Assembly: GCA_905236955.1 (NCBI GenBank)
Contig: CAJOQW010000053.1
Span: 1-14,973 of the forward strand
DNA from: an uncultured Bacteroidales bacterium
GTDB taxonomy: Bacteria > Bacteroidota > Bacteroidia > Bacteroidales > UBA932
Direction of reading: 5' to 3'
Length of the DNA stretch: 14,973 nt
Positions 1-6,817 of this stretch are shown here, in pieces. The notes beneath the pieces are model-generated. The model was not told the DNA's origin and made no database searches. It saw only the letters and a program-made list of their open reading frames with translations. Within the stretch, counting starts at the first letter, position 1. Every line of letters starts with the position of its first letter. A program made the position numbers and the translations under genes.

Positions 1-173
1 CTATTAAAGAACTCGGCAACGAGATTCTTATTAAACTCTTCGTGCTCATCGGGATTGATGCGAGCCAACAAATCCTTCATGGCATTTTTGAACGTCACGA
101 CATCTTGCACTTCTGGTTTATCACGGAGATAAGCCTTTGGGATAGATTGACTTGGGCTTAATATTCTATACAT
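1..173 (-). CDS. Partial N-terminus of a probable type IIG restriction-modification enzyme
   Basis: An open frame runs leftward from an ATG at 173 off the window edge; 57 codons are visible and no stop is reached. The peptide begins MYRILSPSQSIPKAYL and later reads FKNAMKDLLARINPDEHEEF. I recognise this, from memory of the family, as the N-terminal domain (DUF7149-like) found on Eco57I/type IIG single-chain restriction-methyltransferases of Bacteroidota. Those proteins carry a nuclease domain, a SAM-dependent methylase core and a TaqI-like specificity domain, all of which would lie outside the window. A TAAATTTG box sits about 54 bases upstream on the same strand. The gene and its flank are clearly more AT-rich than the rest of the window, which fits horizontal acquisition. 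That it is a coding start is fairly secure; the family call rests on N-terminal resemblance only. Confidence 0.55.
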   Translation of the reverse strand, partial: MYRILSPSQSIPKAYLRDKPEVQDVVTFKNAMKDLLARINPDEHEEFNKNLVAEFFN

Positions 174-226
174 ATCTCGTAATTATCAAACTGGTGGCGA
201 ATATGTGATTGGTGCGCTGCAATGTA

Positions 227-234
227 CAAATTTA
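227..234 (-). promoter_or_regulatory. Candidate -7 box for the leftward R-M gene
   Basis: The minus strand reads TAAATTTG, an exact match to the Bacteroidota -7 consensus TAnnTTTG, in the AT-rich gap (174-330) before the partial R-M gene. Predicted initiation near 220 would leave a leader of about 47 nt. No convincing -33 TTTG lies at the expected distance. The gap otherwise holds only a weak dyad (TGACA, 6-nt loop, TGTCA) at 294-309; I see no gene in it. Confidence 0.35.
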
Positions 235-330
235 ATGAATTTTATGTAAAGACGTATAAGATTGAGCAATAAAATGAAACAACAAATGCAAATTGACAGA
301 CAGTTGTCATAAATGCTGACTCCAAATTAC

Positions 331-361
331 AAAAAGCCCCGACACGGTTGGGTGTCGAGGC
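331..361 (-). terminator. Rho-independent terminator of the amidase fragment
   Basis: GCCCCGACAC (336-345) pairs with GTGTCGAGGC (352-361) at 9 of 10 positions around a 6-nt loop. On the minus strand the hairpin is followed directly by TTTTT (335-331). It lies 22 bases past the amidase stop codon, so it terminates leftward transcription of that fragment, and may insulate the R-M gene beyond it. Confidence 0.8.
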
Positions 362-383
362 GGAGGGGAAGGGTGGGGTGGAA

Positions 384-878
384 TTATAGTGACTCGTTGG
401 CGCGCTGGTTGATGAAATCTATGATCCCTTCAACGTGGAGGGTGATGATAGCTTTCTTGCCTTCGTCGGATTCCAGGAAGGCCAGGCTGAGGGGCGAATC
501 CATGAACCCGTTTTCCGTGAGTACCGCTGCGCAGAGGGTGTGTTTGAGGATGTAATACGGGGCTTCGATGTCGGGATCACCGTCGGAGAAGTCGGCTCTT
601 AGGCGGTGGCCGGGGAGGTTCTTGATGGCGGCGTCACAGAGGCAAGTGGCCAGTTTGTCGGAGAGGCTGTGGCCGTAGTAGGTGTAGCAGCTCCAGCCGG
701 TGGCGTTGTACCATTTCTTGCCGTTGCCGGCGGCGTTCACGTGGATGGAAATGAGGATAGTATCCTGGACGGGATGGCCTATCCTGCAGGTGATTTCGTT
801 GGCTCTTCTCACGCGTTCCTTCAAGGGGATGTCTTCTTCTTCGGGGACCAGAAGTTCGGCATCGTACCATCTGGAATA
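384..878 (-). pseudogene. 5'-truncated N-acetylmuramoyl-L-alanine amidase
   Basis: About 160 C-terminal residues of a zinc-dependent cell-wall amidase (Amidase_3 family, which cuts the bond between MurNAc and the stem peptide) are readable from about 866 down to the stop at 384. Visible motifs are YDAELLVPEEEDIPLKERV, SIHVNA (a zinc-ligand His region) and VLTENGFMD (catalytic Glu region). The N-terminal part, which in the family carries the first zinc-ligand His in a D-x-GHG motif and a second ligand Glu, is absent. The reading frame stays open upstream to 1199, but there it merely runs antisense to the hydrolase fragment and has no amidase features. No start codon lies close to the homologous part. 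With two zinc ligands missing the product should be inactive. The downstream terminator is intact, as expected for a once-normal gene. Confidence 0.75.
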
Positions 879-881
879 TAA

Positions 882-1253
882 CTTGCCCTTGACAAGGGCT
901 GGCTCGCCGCAGAAGGCATCGATGCCGACAGTGTCGCGGCATATTATCCCATCAGCGGGCAGACAGCGACACACTATACCATCCGGAGGGAAAGGGGACT
1001 GTCCGCCACGACTCCCGTGGTGGACTGCATGGCGCCGCTTGGGAACATCCGCAAACTCGGCACCCGCCTGATACTCTTCACCGGCGAACGCTCCAAGGAG
1101 ATGATGGCCCGGTTCGAGGAAAACCTGTATCTGAAATCGGTGCTGGAAGGTATCGGGAACGGGGAGATCCCCATCTACGAATTCGAGGGTAAGGATCACG
1201 GCACCGTGCTGGAGCCGGCATTCGAGTTGATCCTCAAAGATATGGGAATCTAG
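882..1253 (+). pseudogene. 5'-truncated alpha/beta-hydrolase (esterase-like)
   Basis: Immediately after an in-frame TAA at 879-881, a rightward frame of 123 codons reads as the C-terminal half of an alpha/beta-hydrolase of the BD-FAE/Abhydrolase_3 kind. It contains GIDADSVAAYYPISGQT, then a strand-like LILFTGERS segment where such enzymes place their acid residue, and GKDHGT with the probable catalytic His. The N-terminal half with the oxyanion HG motif and the G-x-S-x-G nucleophile is missing, so it should have no activity. There is no plausible start codon or promoter at its 5' end. The stop (1251-1253) overlaps the stop of the converging regulator gene within a CTAG. It is best explained as a remnant made by the same event that truncated the neighbouring amidase. 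Family assignment is from motif memory. Confidence 0.65.
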
Positions 1254-2161
1254 CGCCTGTATTCGCTGGGAGTCATTCCGGTGTGGGCCTTGAAGAACTT
1301 GTGGAAGACGCTGGAGTTGGTGAAATTCAGCTTCTTGACTATCTCCTTGACCGGAAGGTCGGAGTATTTAAGGAAGTTTTTGGCCTCCACTATCACGAAG
1401 GAATCTATCCAGTCCGGACCGCTGCGGCCTGTCACCTGCTTTATCTGCTTTGAAAGATATTTTGGAGTAAGGCCCAGTTTCCCGGCGTAGAAGGCCATGT
1501 TCCTTTCGACGGTATGATACTCTCCCACGAGTTTGATGAAATTCTCGAAGACCAGCTTTGACCTTGATGTCGAGGGAGGTCCTTTCGGGCGCCTTTCGGC
1601 ATTCTGGATGTCCTTCTTCCAGATGTCGCTTATGAAATAGAAGACCGAAATCAGGACGGAACTCACGGCTTCCCTGATTGCTATGCTTCCTCCGCGGGTA
1701 GAAAGCTTGTAAATGAGCCTGAGGTATCTGTCGAGTATCCCGACATCCTCTTGGTCCGGGTGGATGCATGGATCGTTGATGATATTGAGGCTTTCATTGA
1801 AAAGGTGGGGGAAATCCACCCTGCCCTGGGTAAGCAGTTCCTTCGATGCGGCCAAAGCCACGAATTTGCATTTCTTGCGGGATTCTTCAGGGAAACTGCA
1901 CACAATGTTGCCCGGGATGGATAAAAGGATGGCCCCCTCCGTAATGATGTAATGCTTTAGATTGATCTCGATCGAAAGTTCCCCCTCTACGCAATAGAAG
2001 ATGAGGTAGCCTCCGAAACGGTGCGGTTCCCGGAGTTTGCCGAGTTCCTCAACGTCATTGATTTCTGCAATGAAGAAATCGTCCGACAAATTGTCCGCAA
2101 CTTTTGCCGGAATGATCCTTTGGACTTCCTTCACTCCTATTTCATGGAGATCTGCGTTCAT
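1250..2161 (-). CDS. AraC/XylS-family transcriptional regulator
   Basis: A 303-residue protein starting MNADLHEIGV. The N-terminal ~180 residues look like a cupin-type sensing domain: a strand-rich stretch with a YLIFYCVEGELSIEI segment at 51-66 and a GAILLSIPGNIV segment at 76-87. The C-terminal ~100 residues form the double helix-turn-helix DNA-binding domain: AGKLGLTPKYLSKQIKQVTG at 226-245, then VKEIVKKLNFTNSSVFHKFF at 271-290 and the hallmark end GMTPSEYRR. I chose the ATG at 2161 over the upstream ATG at 2215 because the extra 18 residues would run through an AT-rich promoter stretch containing a TATATTTG box. The gene is divergent from pfkA, so regulation of pfkA or the genes beyond it is possible but not shown. 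The ligand is unknown. Confidence 0.88.
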   Translation of the reverse strand: MNADLHEIGVKEVQRIIPAKVADNLSDDFFIAEINDVEELGKLREPHRFGGYLIFYCVEGELSIEINLKHYIITEGAILLSIPGNIVCSFPEESRKKCKFVALAASKELLTQGRVDFPHLFNESLNIINDPCIHPDQEDVGILDRYLRLIYKLSTRGGSIAIREAVSSVLISVFYFISDIWKKDIQNAERRPKGPPSTSRSKLVFENFIKLVGEYHTVERNMAFYAGKLGLTPKYLSKQIKQVTGRSGPDWIDSFVIVEAKNFLKYSDLPVKEIVKKLNFTNSSVFHKFFKAHTGMTPSEYRR

Positions 2162-2165
2162 GTCG

Positions 2166-2173
2166 CAAATATA
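2166..2173 (-). promoter_or_regulatory. -7 box of the AraC-type regulator gene
   Basis: TATATTTG on the minus strand is an exact TAnnTTTG match, ending only 4 bases before the chosen ATG (2161). Initiation about 7 bases downstream would fall on or next to the start codon, so the mRNA may be leaderless. The -33 side is a T-rich stretch without a clean TTTG. Confidence 0.5.
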
Positions 2174-2222
2174 AGTATTTTTTAATAAAAGAAGGAAAAT
2201 TCTACCAAAAGTCAAAATAATC

Positions 2223-2232
2223 GGGGGGGGGG
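2223..2232. repeat. G10 homopolymer in the araC/pfkA divergent promoter region
   Basis: Ten consecutive G (C on the other strand) lie between the two divergent promoters: about 50 bases upstream of the regulator's -7 box and about 40 bases upstream of the pfkA TTG element. It stands out against AT-rich surroundings. Tracts of this length are prone to slippage in replication and also to miscalled length in sequencing. Confidence 0.9.
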
Positions 2233-2272
2233 TGCTACTTTTCGGAAAATTTTAAGATCGGTTAAAAACTCG

Positions 2273-2302
2273 TTGCCGGATGTCTGCAAGGTATGTTATT
2301 TG
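2273..2302 (+). promoter_or_regulatory. Probable pfkA promoter
   Basis: A TTG (2273-2275) is followed after 19 bases by GTTATTTG (2295-2302), which matches the TTTG half and spacing of the Bacteroidota -33/-7 promoter but not the leading TA. Initiation near 2309 would give a leader of about 14 nt to the ATG at 2323. It would also rule out the in-frame upstream ATG at 2293. Confidence 0.45.
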
Positions 2303-2322
2303 CAGTGAACAAGGCCCTGTAT

Positions 2323-3303
2323 ATGGAAAAGATCAAAGCTATCGGCATACTTACTTCCGGAGGCGACGCCCCCGGAATGAACGCCGCAATAAGGGCCGTC
2401 ACCCGCTCGGCCATATTCGAAGGGTTGAAAGTCTTCGGAATCTACAGGGGCTATGAAGGCCTCATCGCGGGGGATATCAAAGAATTGACGACAGAAAGTG
2501 TCTCCAATACCATACAGCGTGGCGGTACATTCCTCAAGACCGCCCGCAGCAAGGACTTTATGACACCTGAAGGCCGCAGGAAGGCTGTTGACAACCTGCA
2601 CAAGTTTGGAATCGATGCCCTTATAGTCATCGGGGGCAACGGTTCGCTCACCGGTGCCCGCGACCTCGCCCGGGAATATGACATTCCGTGCATAGGCCTT
2701 CCCGGCACCATCGACAACGACCTCTACGGCACGGACTCCACCATCGGCTACGACACCGCGCTCAACACCATCGTGGAATGCGTCGACAAGATACGCGATA
2801 CGGCCACCAGCCACGACCGCATATTCTTCATCGAGGTCATGGGGCGTGACGCCGGGTTCCTCGCCCAGAATTCCGCCATAGCTGCCGGGGCCGAGGCCGC
2901 GATCATCCCCGAGGACCAGACCCTTTTCGACCAGCTCGACCAATTCATCAAGAGGGGTTTCCGCAAGAGCAAGAATTCCTCGATCGTGCTGGTGTCGGAA
3001 AGTCCCAAGGACGGGGGAGCCATGCACTATGCAGAGCGCATGCGCAAGGAGCATCCCGAATACGACGTGAGGGTGACCATCCTCGGCCATCTGCAGCGCG
3101 GCGGCACTCCTTCGGCCTACGACCGCATCCTGGCTTCCAGGCTGGGGGTGGCGGCCATCGAGGCCCTGAAGGAAGGACAGCGCAACGTCATGATGGGCGT
3201 TGTCAACGACAGGGTGGTGTATGTGCCTTTCAGCCGGGCCATCAAGCAGGACAAGCCCATCAATCCCGAACTTATCAACGTCCTTAACGTCCTGTCTATC
3301 TAA
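2323..3303 (+). CDS. pfkA: 6-phosphofructokinase
   Basis: A cytoplasmic glycolytic enzyme that phosphorylates fructose-6-phosphate to fructose-1,6-bisphosphate. The 326-residue length is normal for the bacterial PfkA family. Motifs in order: GILTSGGDAPGMNAAIR (8-24, nucleotide-binding start), GGNGS (104-108), PGTIDND (127-133, with the catalytic Asp at 131), MGRDAG (173-178) and GHLQRGG near the C-terminus (sugar-phosphate and effector contacts). The residue after GGN is Gly, as in ATP-using enzymes, where PPi-using ones usually have Asp, so ATP is the likely donor. The usual GGDGS Asp is Asn here. The start at 2323 fits the homologous N-terminus and the promoter; the upstream ATG at 2293 adds ten unrelated residues. 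The gene is followed by a 76-base gap without a clear terminator before xseA. Confidence 0.95.
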   Translation: MEKIKAIGILTSGGDAPGMNAAIRAVTRSAIFEGLKVFGIYRGYEGLIAGDIKELTTESVSNTIQRGGTFLKTARSKDFMTPEGRRKAVDNLHKFGIDALIVIGGNGSLTGARDLAREYDIPCIGLPGTIDNDLYGTDSTIGYDTALNTIVECVDKIRDTATSHDRIFFIEVMGRDAGFLAQNSAIAAGAEAAIIPEDQTLFDQLDQFIKRGFRKSKNSSIVLVSESPKDGGAMHYAERMRKEHPEYDVRVTILGHLQRGGTPSAYDRILASRLGVAAIEALKEGQRNVMMGVVNDRVVYVPFSRAIKQDKPINPELINVLNVLSI

Positions 3304-3351
3304 AGCTTCCCTTCTTCCGGGCAAAGTATAGGGAATTCCGCGGATTTTTCC

Positions 3352-3359
3352 TATATTTA
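3352..3359 (+). promoter_or_regulatory. Candidate -7 box upstream of xseA
   Basis: TATATTTA, one mismatch from TAnnTTTG, ends 20 bases before the xseA ATG. No good -33 element is seen. It may give xseA and the genes behind it their own promoter, separate from pfkA. Confidence 0.35.
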
Positions 3360-3379
3360 CAAACTGTCAGCTTTTCGGA

Positions 3380-4564
3380 ATGGAAAGGGAAGTCATAGAC
3401 CTGTATACTCTGCAACAAGACATGAAGGGGGCTCTCGGAGACCTCTTCCCGGACCGGATCTGGGTGAGGGCCGAGATAGCCCAGATGAATGTCCGTTCCA
3501 CCGGACATTGCTACCTGGACCTGGTTCAAAGTGAAAAGGGCAGGGTGATAGCCAAGGTGCGGGGCATCATCTGGGGAGGCTATTATTCCTTGTTGGACGC
3601 CAAGTTCAAGGGCTCGACAGGGAAAGGGATCTCGGCAGGGACCGAAGTCCTGCTCAGGGCGGCCGTGAATTTCCACGAGGTGTACGGGCTTTCCCTGGTC
3701 ATTGACGACATCGACGCCACCTACACTGTCGGCGCCCAGCAGCTTAAGCGTCAGCAGACAATAGAAAAACTCACTAAAGAGGGCCTCATGGACCGTCAAA
3801 AAGGGCTGAGGCTCAATGAATTGCCTTATTATTTGGCGATAATATCGGCCGAAGGTGCGGCCGGTCTCCAGGATTTCCGCAGACACCTGCTGGGGAATGC
3901 ATGGGGGTTTGCCTACCGGCTCGATTTCTTCCCTGCGCTCATGCAGGGAGAGGCGGCGCCCGAATCCATATGTGACGCTATGGCCGCCATCGCTGCGTGC
4001 GGTATACGCTACGATGCTGTGCTCCTGCTCAGGGGCGGAGGGTCCGACATGGATCTGGTGTGTTTCGACGACTACGCCCTTGCGGCGGCGATAGCCCGTT
4101 TCCCCGTGCCGGTGATAACCGCGATAGGCCACGACAAGGATTTCCACGTAGCGGACATGGTGGCCTGCGACCATGTCAAGACCCCGACCGCACTTGCGGA
4201 CATGTTCCTTGAACTCACCGCGGCGGCCGACGGACGCATTACGGCATACGAAACCCGCCTGGCCCTGGCATTCCGCAGCCGGATGGCCGCCCTGGAATCC
4301 AGGCTGGCTTTCGCGGAAAAAGGAATAAGGAGCGGGGTCCGCGGAATGGTTGCGGCAGCCGAGGCCCGTGTAGCCATGCTGGAGCAGAAGATTGCCGCCA
4401 CCGACCCCCGCAACGTGCTCAAGAGAGGGTTCTCCCTCGCCCTGGATGCTAAGGGCGTAAAGCTTGCCGGGGCCTCCGGCGTAAAGCCGGGGGACGTCAT
4501 ATCGGTGATGTTCGCCGACGGAAGGATCCAGGCCGGTGTGGAAAAAGTTGATGTTGCAAAATGA
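3380..4564 (+). CDS. xseA: Exodeoxyribonuclease VII large subunit
   Basis: The large, catalytic subunit of exonuclease VII, which degrades single-stranded DNA from both ends to oligonucleotides in DNA repair. The 394 residues are at the short end for the family. The N-terminal ~115 residues form the OB-fold DNA-binding domain (IWVRAEIAQMNVRSTGHCYL at 27-46). The catalytic core has IISAEGAAG (154-162), RGGGSDMDL (218-226), AIGHDKD (248-254) and VKTPTALAD (266-274). A helical, Ala-rich C-terminal part (about 275-360) would be the coiled region that binds XseB. The motif usually written GHE-x-D reads GHDKD, which I believe is a common variant. The stop codon overlaps the xseB start in an ATGA, indicating translational coupling of the two subunits. 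Confidence 0.95.
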   Translation: MEREVIDLYTLQQDMKGALGDLFPDRIWVRAEIAQMNVRSTGHCYLDLVQSEKGRVIAKVRGIIWGGYYSLLDAKFKGSTGKGISAGTEVLLRAAVNFHEVYGLSLVIDDIDATYTVGAQQLKRQQTIEKLTKEGLMDRQKGLRLNELPYYLAIISAEGAAGLQDFRRHLLGNAWGFAYRLDFFPALMQGEAAPESICDAMAAIAACGIRYDAVLLLRGGGSDMDLVCFDDYALAAAIARFPVPVITAIGHDKDFHVADMVACDHVKTPTALADMFLELTAAADGRITAYETRLALAFRSRMAALESRLAFAEKGIRSGVRGMVAAAEARVAMLEQKIAATDPRNVLKRGFSLALDAKGVKLAGASGVKPGDVISVMFADGRIQAGVEKVDVAK

Positions 4565-4764
4565 CAGGAAGTATCATGGAACAGGAATTCGATTATACGA
4601 AGGCGATGGCGCGCCTGGAAGAAATAGCCGCCAAGGTGGAAGACCCCGGGACGAGCCTCGACGACATAGCGGGCCTCGTCAAGGAGAGCGGGGAACTGAT
4701 AAAAGGCTGCAGGGGGTACCTTCGCACCGTGCGTGAAAGCGTTGAAGGGAACGACGGACAATAG
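4561..4764 (+). CDS. xseB: Exodeoxyribonuclease VII small subunit
   Basis: A 67-residue helical protein with the small-subunit pattern: FDYTKAMARLEEIAAKVEDP followed by SLDDIAGLVKESGELIKGC. Several XseB chains wrap the long C-terminal helix of XseA in the holoenzyme. The ATG at 4561 overlaps the xseA stop (ATGA). An in-frame ATG at 4576 (MEQEFDY) is also possible and has AGGAAG a few bases upstream, so the first five residues are uncertain. The length is normal for the family. The end lies 22 bases before the chosen glgB start, which continues the same transcription unit. Confidence 0.9.
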   Translation: MTGSIMEQEFDYTKAMARLEEIAAKVEDPGTSLDDIAGLVKESGELIKGCRGYLRTVRESVEGNDGQ

Positions 4765-4786
4765 ATTCTCATATATGACCAAGATT

Positions 4787-6805
4787 ATGGCAAAGAAAAT
4801 ATACGACCAGGACCCCTGGCTCGGACCGTTCAAAGGGTCTATCGACGCAAGGCATGACCGTATTGGGGAGGCTTTGGTCAAGCTCTGCAGGAATGTGGGT
4901 GAAACAGGGAAGTTGGACATGGCCGGGGCCGCCAACAACCATCTTTATTACGGCCTGCATCGCAGCGGGAACGGGGACTGGGTGTTCCGCGAATGGGCTC
5001 CCAACGCTACCAGGATCTTCATAATCGGCGAGTTCAACAACTGGAAAAGGGCAGTTTCGTGGGAGTTGAAGCCCATAGGGGGAGGAAACTGGGAAATAAT
5101 CATCCCCGGGATGTTCCTCAGGCACGGTGAACTCTACAAGCTGTGGATAGAATGGCCCGGCGGCGGAGGAGAGCGCCTTCCGGCATATGTCACCAGGGTG
5201 GTGCAGGACCCCGAAACCAAGGTGTTCAGCGCACAGGTGTGGGATCCTGTCCCCTACAAGTGGAAGTACCGCAGGCCCGGCAAGCGGCAGCATCCTTTCA
5301 TCTATGAATGCCATATAGGCATGGGAGGCGAGGAAGAGAAGGTGTCCGGTTTCGACGATTTCCGCAAGGACGTCCTTCCGAGGGTCGGGAAACTGGGATA
5401 CGACACGCTCCAGATAATGGCCCTGCAGGAGCATCCTTATTACGGTTCATTCGGATACCAGGTCAGCAATTTCTTCGCTCTCAGTTCCCGATTCGGCACT
5501 CCTGAGGAGTTCAAGGCTCTTGTGGACGAAGCCCATGGCATGGGCATAGCCGTCGTGATGGACATAGTGCATTCGCACGCCGTCTCCAACGAGGCCGAGG
5601 GCCTGTCCCGTTTCGACGGCAGGGAGGACCTATATTTCTACAAGGGCCCGGCCGGGCACCATCCCGCATGGGGATCGCGTTGTTTCGATTACGGAAAGGA
5701 CGAAGTCAAATACTTCCTGCTCTCCAACTGCAAGTATTGGTTGGAGGAATACCATCTCGACGGTTTCCGTTTCGATGGTGTCACGAGCATGTTGTACTGG
5801 GATCATGGCCTGGGCACCGATTTCGGCGATTACGCCACGTATTTCGGGCCCGGAGTGGACGAGAACGCCGTCACTTACCTCGCGCTCGCCAACAGGCTCA
5901 TCCACGAATTGTACCCCGATGCCATCACCATCGCCGAAGATGTTTCCGGAATGCCGGGACTGGCGGCCCCCTTCGAAAAGGGAGGCTTGGGGTTCGACTT
6001 CCGCATGGCCATGGGTATAGCGGACCATTGGATCAAGTGGATAAAGGAGAAAACCGACGAGCAGTGGAGCCCCGGCGAGATATGGTACGAGCTCACGAAC
6101 AAGAGGGCCGATGAAAGGACGGTGTCTTATGCCGAGTGCCACGACCAGGCTCTCGTTGGCGACAAGACCATCATCTTCCGCCTGATAGACAAGGAGATGT
6201 ACTGGAATATGAACAAGGACTCCACCAACCTTACGGTCGACAGGGGGATAGCCCTGCACAAGATGATCCGCCTTGCTACAGCGGCCACTGCGGGGGACGG
6301 CTACCTCAATTTCATGGGCAATGAATTCGGCCATCCAGAGTGGATAGATTTTCCGCGTGAAGGAAACGGGTGGAGCTATAAATACGCCAGGCGCCAGTGG
6401 AGCCTCGCGGACAAGGATTATCTGCGGTACAAGGGCCTTCAGGATTTCGATGCCGACATGGTGCATTTCCTCAAGAAAGGTAAGATACTTTCAGACCGTC
6501 CCGTCCTGCTTACAGCCGACGAAGAGAAAAAAATACTGATTTTCCTACGGAAAAATTGTATCTTTGCACTGAATTTCAATCCGGTGCAGTCTTTCCAGAA
6601 CTACGGATTCGCTGCACCGGGCGGGAAGTGGAACCTTGTCCTGTCCACGGACAATCCCGTGTATGGCGGATTCGGACGCGTCTCGGTGGGCGAATCCCAC
6701 GTTTCGGTTGCGGAAAAATCGCCGAACGGCAATCAGGACATGGCCGACACCCTTTACCTCTACCTGCCAAGCAGGTGTGCGGTAGTACTGGAAAAAATTA
6801 AATAA
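4787..6805 (+). CDS. glgB: 1,4-alpha-glucan (glycogen) branching enzyme, GH13
   Basis: Makes alpha-1,6 branches in glycogen by moving short alpha-1,4 chains. The protein is 672 residues from the ATG at 4787 (MAKKIYDQDPWL). In-frame ATGs at 4775 and 4733 also exist, and the latter would overlap xseB. Order of parts: an N-terminal helical segment; a CBM48 beta-sandwich (about 63-150, VFREWAPNATRIFIIGEFNNW); the GH13 barrel with MDIVHSHA (258-265), DGFRFDGVTSMLY (325-337, nucleophile Asp330), IAEDVSGMP (382-390, acid/base Glu384) and AECHDQALVGDK (449-460, with Asp453); then a C-terminal beta domain. The FRFDGVTSMLY and ECHDQALVGDK signatures are those of the eukaryotic-type subfamily (GH13_8), which I associate with Bacteroidota GlgB rather than the proteobacterial type. 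The debranching gene follows after 12 bases. Confidence 0.95.
   Translation: MAKKIYDQDPWLGPFKGSIDARHDRIGEALVKLCRNVGETGKLDMAGAANNHLYYGLHRSGNGDWVFREWAPNATRIFIIGEFNNWKRAVSWELKPIGGGNWEIIIPGMFLRHGELYKLWIEWPGGGGERLPAYVTRVVQDPETKVFSAQVWDPVPYKWKYRRPGKRQHPFIYECHIGMGGEEEKVSGFDDFRKDVLPRVGKLGYDTLQIMALQEHPYYGSFGYQVSNFFALSSRFGTPEEFKALVDEAHGMGIAVVMDIVHSHAVSNEAEGLSRFDGREDLYFYKGPAGHHPAWGSRCFDYGKDEVKYFLLSNCKYWLEEYHLDGFRFDGVTSMLYWDHGLGTDFGDYATYFGPGVDENAVTYLALANRLIHELYPDAITIAEDVSGMPGLAAPFEKGGLGFDFRMAMGIADHWIKWIKEKTDEQWSPGEIWYELTNKRADERTVSYAECHDQALVGDKTIIFRLIDKEMYWNMNKDSTNLTVDRGIALHKMIRLATAATAGDGYLNFMGNEFGHPEWIDFPREGNGWSYKYARRQWSLADKDYLRYKGLQDFDADMVHFLKKGKILSDRPVLLTADEEKKILIFLRKNCIFALNFNPVQSFQNYGFAAPGGKWNLVLSTDNPVYGGFGRVSVGESHVSVAEKSPNGNQDMADTLYLYLPSRCAVVLEKIK
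6559..6566 (+). promoter_or_regulatory. Possible internal promoter box inside the glgB 3' end
   Basis: TATCTTTG is an exact TAnnTTTG match in a locally AT-rich stretch of the glgB coding sequence, about 250 bases before the next gene. No -33 TTTG is found at standard spacing, and the bases encode conserved-looking protein (CIFALNFNP), so chance is a real alternative. Confidence 0.2.
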
Positions 6806-6817
6806 CAAGTCATAGAT

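Noticed and set aside
294..309. TGACA / TGTCA dyad as an operator for the R-M gene.
   Set aside because: Five-base arms in AT-rich DNA are expected by chance, and it lies about 60 bases upstream of the candidate promoter box with no supporting repeat.
879..1199. N-terminal extension of the amidase frame up to 1199.
   Set aside because: This part runs exactly antisense to recognisable hydrolase sequence and contains no amidase motif, so it is not the true amidase N-terminus.
2162..2215. Upstream in-frame ATG for the AraC-type regulator.
   Set aside because: The extra segment is AT-rich promoter-like DNA containing TATATTTG and encodes no domain sequence.
2293..2322. Upstream in-frame ATG for pfkA.
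   Set aside because: It lies inside the proposed -7 region and adds ten residues not expected before the conserved start MEKIKAIGILTSGG.
3320..3352. Short palindromes (GGAATTCC, TCCGCGGA) in the pfkA-xseA gap followed by TTTTT.
   Set aside because: Loops would be too small and stems too short for a convincing terminator.
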